Below, piece by piece: positions 48,355-56,687 of a stretch of 64,000 nucleotides of DNA. Origin of the DNA: Comamonas sp. BIGb0124. GTDB taxonomy: Bacteria; Pseudomonadota; Gammaproteobacteria; Burkholderiales; Burkholderiaceae_C. The DNA is taken from positions 124,001 through 188,000 of the forward strand of contig NZ_RJVF01000016.1 of NCBI RefSeq assembly GCF_003752175.1, given 5' to 3'. Positions within the stretch are counted from its first letter, which is position 1; each line of letters opens with the position of its first letter. Below the pieces are notes generated by a model. The model did not search any database. It was not told where the DNA came from and saw nothing but the letters and a program-made list of their open reading frames with translations. A program made the position numbers and the translations under genes.

Positions 48355-49638
48355 ATGCAGACCCACCTTTCGCCCGCGTTTCTGGGCAGCGCCGCCGGGC
48401 AGGAGGCCGAGGCCATCCTGCGCAAATGCGTGCACTGCGGCTTCTGCACCGCCACCTGTCCCACGTACCAGTTGCTGGGCGACGAGCTCGACGGGCCGCG
48501 CGGGCGCATCTACCTGATCAAGCAGGTGCTCGAAGGCCATGCGCCGACACGCGAGACGCAACTGCATCTCGACCGCTGCCTGACCTGCCGCAACTGCGAG
48601 ACCACCTGCCCCAGCGGCGTGCAATACGGCCACCTGGTCGACATCGGCCGCCAGGCGGTCGATGAGCGCGTGCCGCGTCCCTGGCCCGAACGCATGCAGC
48701 GCTGGGCCCTGCGCGAGGGCCTGACTTCGCCCTGGTTCGGCCTGGCCATGCGGCTCGGACAGGGCGTGCGTGGTTGGCTGCCGGCCGCCTGGCGTGCCAA
48801 GGTGCCGCCGCGCCGGCCGTCTCGGCCGTGGCCCACGGCACGGTACACCCGCAAGGTGCTGCTGCTGGCCGGCTGCGTGCAGCCCGCGATGATGCCCAAC
48901 ATCAACGTCGCCACCGCCCGTGTGCTCGATGCCGCCGGCATCGAGGTGCGGGTCGCTCCCGCCGCAGGCTGCTGCGGCGCCATCAAGTTCCACCTCGACG
49001 ACCAGCCCGGCGGCCTGGCCCAGATGCGCGCCAACATCGATGCCTGGTGGCCCCACGTGGCCGATGTCGAGGCCATCGTCATGAATGCCTCGGGCTGCGG
49101 CGCCCTGGTTCGCGACTACGGCCATCTGCTGCGCCACGATCCCGCCTATGCCGACAAGGCGGCGCGCATCAGTGCCCTCACGTGCGACCTCAGCGAACTG
49201 CTGCCCGACCTGGCCGGTGCGCTGGACGGACGCGTCCGGGGGCGGGGCCGACGGCTGGCTTTCCACCCGCCGTGCACCCTGCAGCATGGACAGCAACTGC
49301 GTGGCGGCGTCGAGCGCCATCTTGCGGCGCTGGGTTTCGAGGTTCGCCTGGCCGCCGGCGAGTCTCACCTGTGCTGTGGCTCGGCGGGCACCTATTCCAT
49401 CCTGCAGCCCGCCCTGGCCGGTCAGTTGCGCGATCGCAAACTGGGCCATCTGGCCGCGCTCGAGCCCGAGATCATCATCTCCGCCAACATCGGCTGCATC
49501 GGCCACCTGCAGGGCGGCACGGCGTTGCCGGTGCGCCACTGGGTCGAAGTGCTCGACGATGCAATGGCCGAAGACCCCGGCGCGGCGGGGGCCGGCGCCG
49601 CCCGGGGCACGGGGGGCTTGGACTTGGTTCGGCACTGA
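48355..49638 (+). CDS. glcF: Glycolate oxidase iron-sulfur subunit GlcF
   Basis: A 427-residue electron-transfer subunit. Two 4Fe-4S clusters are visible: Cys25-28-31-35 in CVHCGFCTATCP and Cys75-78-81-85 in CLTCRNCETTCP. Two CCG domains follow (CVQPAMMPN...AGCCGAIKFH and HPPCTLQH...CCGSAGTYS). It passes electrons from GlcDE to the quinone pool. The ribosome site CAGGAGG is strong. It ends with a low-complexity Gly-Ala tail. Confidence 0.94.
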   Translation: MQTHLSPAFLGSAAGQEAEAILRKCVHCGFCTATCPTYQLLGDELDGPRGRIYLIKQVLEGHAPTRETQLHLDRCLTCRNCETTCPSGVQYGHLVDIGRQAVDERVPRPWPERMQRWALREGLTSPWFGLAMRLGQGVRGWLPAAWRAKVPPRRPSRPWPTARYTRKVLLLAGCVQPAMMPNINVATARVLDAAGIEVRVAPAAGCCGAIKFHLDDQPGGLAQMRANIDAWWPHVADVEAIVMNASGCGALVRDYGHLLRHDPAYADKAARISALTCDLSELLPDLAGALDGRVRGRGRRLAFHPPCTLQHGQQLRGGVERHLAALGFEVRLAAGESHLCCGSAGTYSILQPALAGQLRDRKLGHLAALEPEIIISANIGCIGHLQGGTALPVRHWVEVLDDAMAEDPGAAGAGAARGTGGLDLVRH

Positions 49639-49677
49639 TGCACAATGGTTGCACATCAACTGCCGTGGTTCTGACCG

Positions 49678-50070
49678 ATGACGTTTGAGTTGACGGTACT
49701 GGGCTGGACTCTGGTCCTCGCGCTCGTGCAGGTTCTTCTGCCTGCTGCCTGGCGCAACCGGGAAACCGGGCTGGCCTACAACGCGGGTCCGCGCGACGAA
49801 GACGGACCGCCGGTCGGGCGTGTCACCGCCCGGCTGCGCCGTGCCCAAAACAATCTCTTCGAAACCCTGCCGCTCTTTGCCGCTGCCGTGCTCATCGCGC
49901 ATGTGGCCGGCCGCGAAGGCGCGCTGACCGCCTGGGGTGTGTCGCTCTATCTCGGGTCGCGCATCGTCTACGTGCCGCTGTATGCCTGCGGCGTGCCCTA
50001 CCTGCGCTCGCTGGCCTGGGTGGTGTCGGTCGGCGGCCTGCTGCTGGTGCTGGCGGCTCTCGTGTCCTGA
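49678..50070 (+). CDS. MAPEG family membrane protein
   Basis: A 130-residue protein with four hydrophobic helices and the MAPEG family pattern: RAQNNLFETLPLF (about 55-67) and YLGSRIVYVPLYACGVPYLRS (about 91-111). Eukaryotic members are glutathione transferases or eicosanoid enzymes; bacterial roles are mostly unknown. It starts 39 bases after glcF. Confidence 0.87.
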   Translation: MTFELTVLGWTLVLALVQVLLPAAWRNRETGLAYNAGPRDEDGPPVGRVTARLRRAQNNLFETLPLFAAAVLIAHVAGREGALTAWGVSLYLGSRIVYVPLYACGVPYLRSLAWVVSVGGLLLVLAALVS

Positions 50071-50107
50071 GTTTTTTCATTCTTCCCTATCGATCCCTGC
50101 TGATTTG

Positions 50108-50533
50108 ATGGACAAACAACGTATCGACAAGTGGCTCTGGGCCGCGCGTTTCTACAAGACCCGTCGACTGGCGGTCGACGAGATCGATCATGGGCGTGTC
50201 AAGGTCAATGGCCAGGCGGCCAAACCCTCGCGCGAAGTCAAGCCGGGCGACGAAGTCAGCCTCCAGCAGGGCGGCGTCACCCGTGTCCTGCACGTGCAGG
50301 GCCTGAGCCTGATGCGCGGCCCCGCGCCCGAGGCTCAGAAGCTCTACTCGGAAACCGCCGACAGCATCGCCGCCCGCGAGGCCGCCGCCCAGCAGCGGCG
50401 CCTGGCACCCGAGCCCGGCCACAGCCTGTCCGATGGGCGCCCCACCAAACGAGACCGCCGGCAGCTCGACCGGGTGCGCGACAACGACAGGCCCGACGAT
50501 GCCTGGGGGCATCGCTGGTCGGCGCAGATCTAG
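50108..50533 (+). CDS. hslR: RNA-binding S4-domain heat-shock protein Hsp15
   Basis: A 141-residue protein with an N-terminal S4 RNA-binding domain (RIDKWLWAARFYKTRRLAVD, about 5-24; VKVNGQAAKPSREVKPGD, about 32-49) and a basic, charged C-terminal tail (TKRDRRQLDR). Hsp15 rescues stalled 50S subunits that carry a nascent chain. The start is the ATG at 50108. The open frame upstream overlaps the MAPEG gene. It converges on the PdxA-like gene with a 20-base gap. Confidence 0.9.
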   Translation: MDKQRIDKWLWAARFYKTRRLAVDEIDHGRVKVNGQAAKPSREVKPGDEVSLQQGGVTRVLHVQGLSLMRGPAPEAQKLYSETADSIAAREAAAQQRRLAPEPGHSLSDGRPTKRDRRQLDRVRDNDRPDDAWGHRWSAQI

Positions 50534-50553
50534 CCGGGGTTCACCTTGGCCGT

Positions 50554-51561
50554 TCAGTGGGTTGCCGTGGCTGCCAGGTCGTCCCATATCGCGGCAGAGC
50601 CCATGCGGCGGCTGAGGCCCATGCGGCAGGCCAGTTCGAACGCGTGCCCCATGGCGGTGGCCTGAGCCGTGCCCTGGCCGACGATGTCGTAGGCCGTGCC
50701 GTGTGCGGGTGTGGTGATGGGGATGGGCAATCCGCCCTCCACCGTCACACCGATGTCGAAGCCCAGCAACTTGGTGGCGATCTGGCCCTGGTCGTGGTAC
50801 ATCGTCACGATGCCGTCGAATTGACCTTTCCGTGCCCGGACGAAGATCGTATCGGCAGGATAGGGGCCCTGTGCGGCATATCCGAGCTCATGCGCCAGGG
50901 CCATGCCCGGCGTGATGACACGGCTTTCTTCGTCGCCATAGTTGCCGTTGTCGCCGTTGTGGGGATTGAGTCCGCACACGCCGATGCGCGGGCGAGGCGT
51001 GCCGGCAGCGCGCAAGGCCTCGGTGAGCATGCGGATTGCCTCGGCCACACCGTGTGCCGTCAGCAAGCCGGATACTGCACTCAGCGGTACGTGCGACGTC
51101 ACGCGTGCGGTCCAAAGCGGCCCCAGCACGTTGAATTCGCCGCAAGGCCCTGAATGGCGCAGCAACTGGGCAAACCAGCGCAGCTCGTCTTCCTCGGCCA
51201 TGCCGCCCAGGCGCAGCGCGCTTTTGTTGAGAGGCGCAAAACACAGGGCATCGGCCAACCCACGTTCCACCAGCCAGGCCCCGAGGGTCAGACTGTCGAG
51301 CATGTGGCGGCCGTTGGCCGCACTGGTTTCGGCGGGCGGCAGGCTGGCGCTGCGTCCGTCCCAGTTCATCATCTGCAGGCCATCACCGGGTTGTATCGGC
51401 GCCAGGCCTGCAGCTTTTGCACCTGCCTGCAGTGCGCTGTCGCTGGCAATCAACAGGATGTCTGCACGCCGGCGGTTCGCCGGGTCGGCCAGCAGTCGGG
51501 TGACGATTTCGGGGCCGATGCCGGCAGGGTCGCCCAGTGTCAGTGCAATGCGTGGAATCAT
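50554..51561 (-). CDS. PdxA-family dehydrogenase (PdxA2-like, probably catabolic)
   Basis: A 335-residue member of the PdxA fold. The three zinc ligands of PdxA are kept: His in VTSHVPL, His in GLNPHNGD and His in MYHDQGQ. The substrate-binding GHTEF loop of true PdxA is replaced (EEDELRWF), and the preceding motif is FAPLNKSAL rather than TGPVHK. That favours the PdxA2-like branch, which includes sugar-acid phosphate dehydrogenases and the terephthalate diol dehydrogenase TphB, over pyridoxal synthesis. It follows a TctC gene and a LysR gene on the same strand. Confidence 0.85.
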   Translation of the reverse strand: MIPRIALTLGDPAGIGPEIVTRLLADPANRRRADILLIASDSALQAGAKAAGLAPIQPGDGLQMMNWDGRSASLPPAETSAANGRHMLDSLTLGAWLVERGLADALCFAPLNKSALRLGGMAEEDELRWFAQLLRHSGPCGEFNVLGPLWTARVTSHVPLSAVSGLLTAHGVAEAIRMLTEALRAAGTPRPRIGVCGLNPHNGDNGNYGDEESRVITPGMALAHELGYAAQGPYPADTIFVRARKGQFDGIVTMYHDQGQIATKLLGFDIGVTVEGGLPIPITTPAHGTAYDIVGQGTAQATAMGHAFELACRMGLSRRMGSAAIWDDLAATATH

Positions 51562-51577
51562 GGTAAGGCGCTCCCGG

Positions 51578-52552
51578 TCAGTCGAGGGTGAGGTGCTGTT
51601 GGCGGATGAGGGCGCCGAAGCGGTCGAAATCGGCGGACTGCCGGACGATGAACTGCTCGCGACTCAGTGTGGATGGGCTGCCGCCCATGGCCTTGAGATT
51701 CACTTGCACGGTGGGTGAACGCAGGATGGTGTCGAGCATCCGCTCCAGGCGTTCCAGCACATGTGACGGCGTCGCCGTGGGTGCATAAAGTGCATACCAT
51801 GTGCTCATCTCGGCGCCGTTGATGCCCAGTTCGTCCAGCGTCGGCACATGCGGCAGTTCGTCGCTGCGTTGTGCGGTGGTGACGGCCAGGGCGCGGAATT
51901 TGCCGGATTTGATCAGTGCCATGGCCGAAGAGCTGGTGTCGAGCATGAGCTCGACCTGACCGGACAGGATGTCCTGATGCGCCTGCGCGCTGCCCTTGTA
52001 GGGCACATGGATCAGGCGGGTGCCGGTGGCCGCCATGAACAGTTCCCCGGCGATGTGCTGCACGCTGCCGATGCCAGACGATGCGTACCGCAAGCCCTCG
52101 GGTCGTGCCTTCAGTTCGGCCAGCAGCCCGCCGACGTCTTGGAAGCCCGACGAGTCGGGCACGATCAGCACGTGGGGCACCACCATCACCATGCCGATGG
52201 GCGTGAGCTGGCGCAGCGGGTCGAATCCCAGTTTCATCAGGTGGGGTGCGATGACCTGGGGGGAGTTGGTCGCGACCAGCAGGGTGTAGCCATCGGCCGG
52301 CGCCCTGGCTGTCAGATCGGCCGCAATGGTGTTGGCCGCACCGGGCCGGTTGTCGACGATCACGGACTGACCGAGCAGTGAGCCGAGGCGTTCGGCCAAC
52401 AGCCGTGCAACCCTGTCGGTGCCACCTCCCGGCGACGCCCCGACGTTGATATGCACGGGCCTGCTCGGCCAGGCTTCCTGGGCCAGTGCGACGGGGACGG
52501 TATGGGTCAGTGCAACGGCGAGTGCGAGCCGTCGCGCATGCGCAGCGATCAT
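51578..52552 (-). CDS. Bug/TctC-type periplasmic solute-binding protein
   Basis: A 324-residue TTT receptor. The signal peptide is MIAAHARRLALAVALTH to ALAQ (about 25). The mature start WPSRPVHINVGASPGGGTDR and VIVDNRPGAANTIAADL are family hallmarks. AGGAGA precedes the ATG at 52552. It lies 16 bases upstream of the PdxA-like gene, which hints that the protein binds the acid (or its precursor) that this enzyme acts on. No TctAB genes are near. Confidence 0.9.
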   Translation of the reverse strand: MIAAHARRLALAVALTHTVPVALAQEAWPSRPVHINVGASPGGGTDRVARLLAERLGSLLGQSVIVDNRPGAANTIAADLTARAPADGYTLLVATNSPQVIAPHLMKLGFDPLRQLTPIGMVMVVPHVLIVPDSSGFQDVGGLLAELKARPEGLRYASSGIGSVQHIAGELFMAATGTRLIHVPYKGSAQAHQDILSGQVELMLDTSSSAMALIKSGKFRALAVTTAQRSDELPHVPTLDELGINGAEMSTWYALYAPTATPSHVLERLERMLDTILRSPTVQVNLKAMGGSPSTLSREQFIVRQSADFDRFGALIRQQHLTLD

Positions 52553-52637
52553 GGTCAGTCTCCTCTGAATCGTGTGTTGGTTGGGTGCCTGAGGGCACTT
52601 TAGAACCACACGTTCAGCGCATCCATCGCCGTTTTCT

Positions 52638-53660
52638 TCAATCAGGATTCGTGGTTTGGGTACACCCAGGCGTCAGCAGTGAAATCACGGCCGTCGCAGC
52701 CGTGGCTAACGCGGTGCCGATCTGATGGCCGAGCAGGAAATGTCGCTGGGGCCACTCACCGGTAATGGCCAATGCGTGCACGGCATGGCCTGGCATGAAC
52801 GACTGCGCCACGGCGTGGGGCATCACCCCGATCCCCACGCCCTGGGCGATCATGGCGACCATGCTGTCGAAGCTGCCGACGCGTATGCGCATGCGCAAGG
52901 TCCGGCGGGCTTGCGCAGCCAGGCGGTACAGGGTAGTGGAGATGGCCGAGCCCTCGGTCAATCCGATCAGATCGCGCTGGATGAAGTCGTCCAGGGCCAC
53001 GTCGCGCAACGAGGCCAACGCGTCGTGGCGATGCACCACCAGGGCCAGGCGGTCGTGGTGGTAGGGCCGTGTCGGCAGGGGCAGGGTGCCGGCAGTGCTC
53101 TCGAAGATGCCGATATCGGCCAAGCCGCGTGCCAGCGACTGCAGCACGCCTTGGCTGTTGAGTTCCTGCAGATCGATCTTGATGCCGGGGTACCGGGAAT
53201 GGCACTGCTGAAGGTCTTGCGGCAGGAACTGCAGCACAGCCGATGTGCAGGCGGCGATGCGGACAACGCCCTGGGTTCCGTGCCGAAAGGCCTGTGCATC
53301 GTCCCGCATGCGCGATACCGCATGGGCCACGGTGCGGGCGTGGGCGAGCAAGGCGCTCCCCGCTGCCGTCAACGCCATGCCGTGCGGCATGCGCTGAAAC
53401 AGGGGTACGCCGAACTGCTGTTCCAGCTCCTTGAGCCGGCGCGAGGCGGCAGCCACGGCCAGCGGCAGGCGTTCGGCTGCGCGTGTGATGTTTCCGGTTT
53501 CGGCTGTCTCGATGAACAGCCGAACCGTGACGAGGTCGAAGTGAACGTTGCCGGGCCAGCCATCGGTCTCGGCGTTTTTTGCCGCAGGTGGCACGGGGGG
53601 CACAAAAGGCGGTGTCAGGTGCTGTGCACGGAAAGGTGGAACTCGGGGACGTGACGGCAT
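52638..53660 (-). CDS. LysR-type regulator upstream of the TctC/PdxA-like genes
   Basis: A LysR regulator of about 300-340 residues. The helix-turn-helix domain reads VRLFIETAETGNITRAAERLP and VAAASRRLKELEQQFG. An unusual proline-rich stretch of about 38 residues precedes it, so the true start is uncertain: ATG at 53660 is used here, and GTG at 53546 would remove the extra part. It points in the same direction as the TctC and PdxA-like genes, 85 bases upstream of them, rather than divergently as is usual for LysR regulators. Confidence 0.82.
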   Translation of the reverse strand: MPSRPRVPPFRAQHLTPPFVPPVPPAAKNAETDGWPGNVHFDLVTVRLFIETAETGNITRAAERLPLAVAAASRRLKELEQQFGVPLFQRMPHGMALTAAGSALLAHARTVAHAVSRMRDDAQAFRHGTQGVVRIAACTSAVLQFLPQDLQQCHSRYPGIKIDLQELNSQGVLQSLARGLADIGIFESTAGTLPLPTRPYHHDRLALVVHRHDALASLRDVALDDFIQRDLIGLTEGSAISTTLYRLAAQARRTLRMRIRVGSFDSMVAMIAQGVGIGVMPHAVAQSFMPGHAVHALAITGEWPQRHFLLGHQIGTALATAATAVISLLTPGCTQTTNPD

Positions 53661-53702
53661 GCGGCGATTGTTGCGACCGGCGATCCCGCCAGCCATCGGG
53701 GC

Positions 53703-54389
53703 TTACGTGGAGCCCGGAAGGTCGGTGGCCTTCACCCCCAGCTGATCGCACAACGCCTGCACCACGCCTTGCAGCGACTGCAGCTCTGCTTCGAGCGCCG
53801 CGACGCGGCGGCGCAGCTCGGCCTGGCTGCCATCGGCATCGCCCGCCGCGCCGGCCGCGTCCGCGAGGGCCGTGGTGTCGACCGGCCCGCACAGCAGATG
53901 GGCCCAGCGTTGTTCGCGGGCACCGGGAGCGCGCGGCAGTTGCAGCACCAGCGGGCCGCCTTTTTCCTCGCTGCGTTCGGCGAGTTCGTCCAGGAAGGCC
54001 TCGACCGACGAGATGTCGGCGAAGCGGTACCAGCGTTCGGCATTCAGGCGCAGTTCGCCGGCCGTCTGGGGGCCGCGCAACATCAGCAGCGCCAGCAGGA
54101 TGGCGGATTGCTCGGGCACACCGACGCCGCGCTGGAAATTGTGTTCGTAGCGGGTGGCCCGGCCACCGCTGGACTCGACCACCAGGCTGAGCTGGCGCAG
54201 ACCGGACAGCGCCTCCTGCGCAGCGGTCTCGTCGAGATTCATGATCGGCAGGCGGCTGGTCTTCTGGTTGCAGCCCGACAGCAGGCTGTTGAGGGTCAAC
54301 GGATAGCTGTCCGGCACGGTGCGCGCCTTCTCCATGAGGGTGGCGAGCACCCGGGCTTCGGGCGGGGTCAGGGAACGGAGAGCGGGCAT
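53703..54389 (-). CDS. yceH: YceH family protein (DUF480)
   Basis: A 228-residue protein of two winged-helix domains (about 1-80 and 90-170) and a C-terminal coiled coil ([20 protein letters not shown]). It has the family motifs [20 protein letters not shown] (about 7-26), [18 protein letters not shown] and [11 protein letters not shown]. Function is unknown. ATG at 54389 is chosen because it gives the standard N-terminus. It is divergent from purN. Confidence 0.9.
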   Translation of the reverse strand: MPALRSLTPPEARVLATLMEKARTVPDSYPLTLNSLLSGCNQKTSRLPIMNLDETAAQEALSGLRQLSLVVESSGGRATRYEHNFQRGVGVPEQSAILLALLMLRGPQTAGELRLNAERWYRFADISSVEAFLDELAERSEEKGGPLVLQLPRAPGAREQRWAHLLCGPVDTTALADAAGAAGDADGSQAELRRRVAALEAELQSLQGVVQALCDQLGVKATDLPGST

Positions 54390-54497
54390 GGGCAGGTATC
54401 GGATGACAGGGCGTTGGCCCAGGGCAGGCAAGGCCGGCGGAAGGGGCCGCCGGGGCGTGGCCGCAGGCGACGGGCGAGGGTTAGCGGCCGGCGGAGG

Positions 54498-54525
54498 GCG
54501 GAGGCTGGGATAATCCTGCCTCCGC
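54498..54525. promoter_or_regulatory. Nested palindrome overlapping a -10-like element between yceH and purN
   Basis: GCGGAGGC (54498-54505) and GCCTCCGC (54518-54525) are perfect arms. The middle contains GGAT-A-ATCC, itself a palindrome, and reads GATAAT, a good -10 for purN (54509-54514). A protein bound here would block a promoter firing toward purN, about 85 bases away. No PurR-type consensus is visible. Confidence 0.5.
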
Positions 54526-54607
54526 CATCCGCCGGGGTCCGCTTTGCGCACCCGGCTCGGGGCCGTCCGCTCATGGACGGTCCATGGCGGCGTCAACCAA
54601 GCATGCC

Positions 54608-55189
54608 ATGAAAAACATCGTCATCCTGATATCCGGCACCGGCTCCAACATGGCTGCGATCGTCGAGGCCGCCGAACGCGAGGACTGGGCGGGCCGCTAC
54701 GGCGCCCGAGTCAACGCCGTGCTCAGCAACCGCGCCGATGCGGCCGGGCTGGACTGGGCCTCGGCCCGGGGCCTGGCGACGGCCGTGGTCGACCACACGG
54801 CGCACGCCAGCCGCGAAGCCTTCGATGCCGCCCTGCAGCACGCCATCGACCGTCACCAGCCCACGCTGGTGGTGCTGGCGGGCTTCATGCGTATCCTCAC
54901 GCCGGGCTTTGTTGCACACTACCGGGAACGCATGCTCAACATCCACCCGTCGCTGCTGCCGGCTTTTGCCGGCCTGCGCACGCACCAGCGTGCGCTCGAC
55001 GCCGGTTGCAAGCTGGCCGGAGCCACCGTCCACGAAGTCACGCCCGAACTCGACCACGGTCCGATCCTGGCCCAGGCGGCGGTGCCGATCCTGCCGGGCG
55101 ACACCGCGCAGACGCTGGCCGCCCGCGTGCTGACCCAAGAACACCTGATCTATCCGCGCGCCGTGCGCGAAAAGATCCGCACACTCTGA
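54608..55189 (+). CDS. purN: Phosphoribosylglycinamide formyltransferase
   Basis: A 193-residue enzyme that formylates GAR with 10-formyl-tetrahydrofolate in purine synthesis. The catalytic triad is seen: Asn111 and His113 in [10 protein letters not shown] and Asp149 in LDHGPIL. The phosphate loop is [10 protein letters not shown] (about 6-15). The start at 54608 gives the standard N-terminus. It is followed 16 bases later by an RsmB-family gene. Confidence 0.96.
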   Translation: MKNIVILISGTGSNMAAIVEAAEREDWAGRYGARVNAVLSNRADAAGLDWASARGLATAVVDHTAHASREAFDAALQHAIDRHQPTLVVLAGFMRILTPGFVAHYRERMLNIHPSLLPAFAGLRTHQRALDAGCKLAGATVHEVTPELDHGPILAQAAVPILPGDTAQTLAARVLTQEHLIYPRAVREKIRTL

Positions 55190-55205
55190 GAAACACCTCT
55201 ACACC

Positions 55206-56495
55206 ATGCATCCTCAAGCTCTCATCGACATCTGCGGCGAACTGGTCGAACTCGTCCTCAAGTTCGACCACCCTGCCGATTCGGTCGTCTCCCGCTTCTT
55301 TCGCGAGCACCGGGCCCTCGGCCCGCGCGAGCGCGCCACGCTGGCCGAGACGGCCTACAACGTGCTGCGGCGCAAGACGCTCTACGAAGCCCTGGTGATG
55401 GGTGCTCCCAAGGGCTCGGGCAGCAAATGGCGCCGCCTGGCCATCCTGGGCTTCCACGGACCGCGCGATTTCCTCAAGGGCGGCCTGAACGACGCCGAAA
55501 GAGCCTGGATCGACGCCTGCGACAAGGTCGATGTGCGCACCGATTCCACGCTGCTCGACCTGCACCGCCACAACCTGCCGGACTGGCTGGTGCAGCCGAT
55601 CAAGTCGCAACTGGGCACCGACGGGTTCTGGTCCTATGTCAACGTGGTGAACACGGCCGCTCCGCTGGACCTGCGCGTCAACACCTTCAAGGCCAAACGC
55701 AGCGAGGTGCAGAAGGCCCTGGCCAAGGCCGGCATCCAGAGCCAGATCACGCCGTATTCGCCGTGGGGGCTGCGCATCGACGGCAAGCCCGCGCTGACCA
55801 AGCTCGAAGCCTTCACCAGCGGCGCCATCGAGGTCCAGGACGAAGGCTCCCAACTGCTGGCTCTGCTGCTCGACGCCAAGCGCGGCGAGATGGTGGCGGA
55901 TTTCTGCGCGGGTGCGGGCGGCAAGACCCTGGCCATCGGCGCCTCCATGCGCAGCACCGGCCGCCTCTATGCCTTCGATACGTCGGCCCACCGTCTCGAT
56001 GCGCTCAAGCCGCGCCTGGCGCGCAGCGGGCTGTCGAACGTGCACCCGGCAGCCATCGCCCACGAGCGCGACGAGCGCATCAAGCGCCTGGCCGGCAAGA
56101 TGGACCGGGTGCTGGTCGATGCGCCCTGCTCGGGCCTGGGGACGCTGCGCCGCAACCCCGACCTGAAGTGGCGCCAGTCGCCCCAGGCGGTGCTCGAACT
56201 GGTGGCCAAGCAGACGGCCATCCTCGATTCGGCGGCCCGCCTCGTCAAGGGCGGCGGTCGCCTGGTGTACGCCACCTGCAGCGTGCTGCCGGCCGAAAAC
56301 GAAGACATCGCCGCCGCTTTCTCGCTGGCCCACCCCGACTTCGAACTGCTGCCGGCGGCTGAACTTCTGACGGAACTCAAGGTCGAAGGGGCACAGGATC
56401 TGTGCGCCGGCGAAGCGGGCGAGTACCTGCGCCTGTGGCCCCAGCGCCATGGCACCGACGGCTTCTTTGCCGCGGTCTGGCAACGCAAGGCCTGA
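55206..56495 (+). CDS. RsmB/NOP-family RNA (cytosine-5) methyltransferase
   Basis: A 429-residue AdoMet-dependent methyltransferase. The catalytic cysteines are in VDAPCSGLG and YATCSVLPAENE. The AdoMet motif is VADFCAGAGGKTLAIGA (about 229-245), and the N-terminal 140 residues are helical, as in RsmB. It probably methylates C5 of a cytosine in 16S rRNA or tRNA. The N-terminus differs from true RsmB, so this may be the second NOP-type enzyme common in Burkholderiales. Confidence 0.88.
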   Translation: MHPQALIDICGELVELVLKFDHPADSVVSRFFREHRALGPRERATLAETAYNVLRRKTLYEALVMGAPKGSGSKWRRLAILGFHGPRDFLKGGLNDAERAWIDACDKVDVRTDSTLLDLHRHNLPDWLVQPIKSQLGTDGFWSYVNVVNTAAPLDLRVNTFKAKRSEVQKALAKAGIQSQITPYSPWGLRIDGKPALTKLEAFTSGAIEVQDEGSQLLALLLDAKRGEMVADFCAGAGGKTLAIGASMRSTGRLYAFDTSAHRLDALKPRLARSGLSNVHPAAIAHERDERIKRLAGKMDRVLVDAPCSGLGTLRRNPDLKWRQSPQAVLELVAKQTAILDSAARLVKGGGRLVYATCSVLPAENEDIAAAFSLAHPDFELLPAAELLTELKVEGAQDLCAGEAGEYLRLWPQRHGTDGFFAAVWQRKA

Positions 56496-56523
56496 GTTCG
56501 CGGCGCTGCCGTCCCTCTACCGA

Positions 56524-56552
56524 TTCACAGCGACGGCGACGTTGCCTAGAAT
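56524..56552 (+). promoter_or_regulatory. Sigma70-type promoter upstream of the desaturase
   Basis: TTCACA (56524-56529) and TAGAAT (56547-56552) each match consensus at five of six positions, with an ideal 17-base spacer. The predicted start is near 56559, giving a leader of about 130 bases before the desaturase that contains a terminator-like hairpin. Confidence 0.65.
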
Positions 56553-56605
56553 CGACGATGTCGCGGCGCGCGGCGTGCCCGTCCGGGCGACGCGATGCCG
56601 TCCTG

Positions 56606-56634
56606 CAGGCCGCAGTCAGGGCCTGGCTTTTTTT
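56606..56634 (+). terminator. Terminator/attenuator hairpin before the desaturase gene
   Basis: CAGGCC (56606-56611) and GGCCTG (56620-56625) form a 6-bp stem with an 8-base loop, followed two bases later by seven Ts (56628-56634). It would end the purN-methyltransferase transcript, and it also lies downstream of the desaturase promoter, so it may attenuate that gene. Another GC stem, around 56572-56592, precedes it. Confidence 0.7.
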
Positions 56635-56687
56635 GCGATGCCGGGTGCCGCCGCCGTTTCCGCTGCGGCCCCAAGGAAACAGGCCTT

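Noticed and set aside
50554-51561. Calling this gene pdxA of vitamin B6 synthesis
   Set aside because: Zinc ligands are kept, but the GHTEF substrate loop is replaced and the neighbours are a LysR and a TctC gene, which suits a catabolic PdxA2-type enzyme better.
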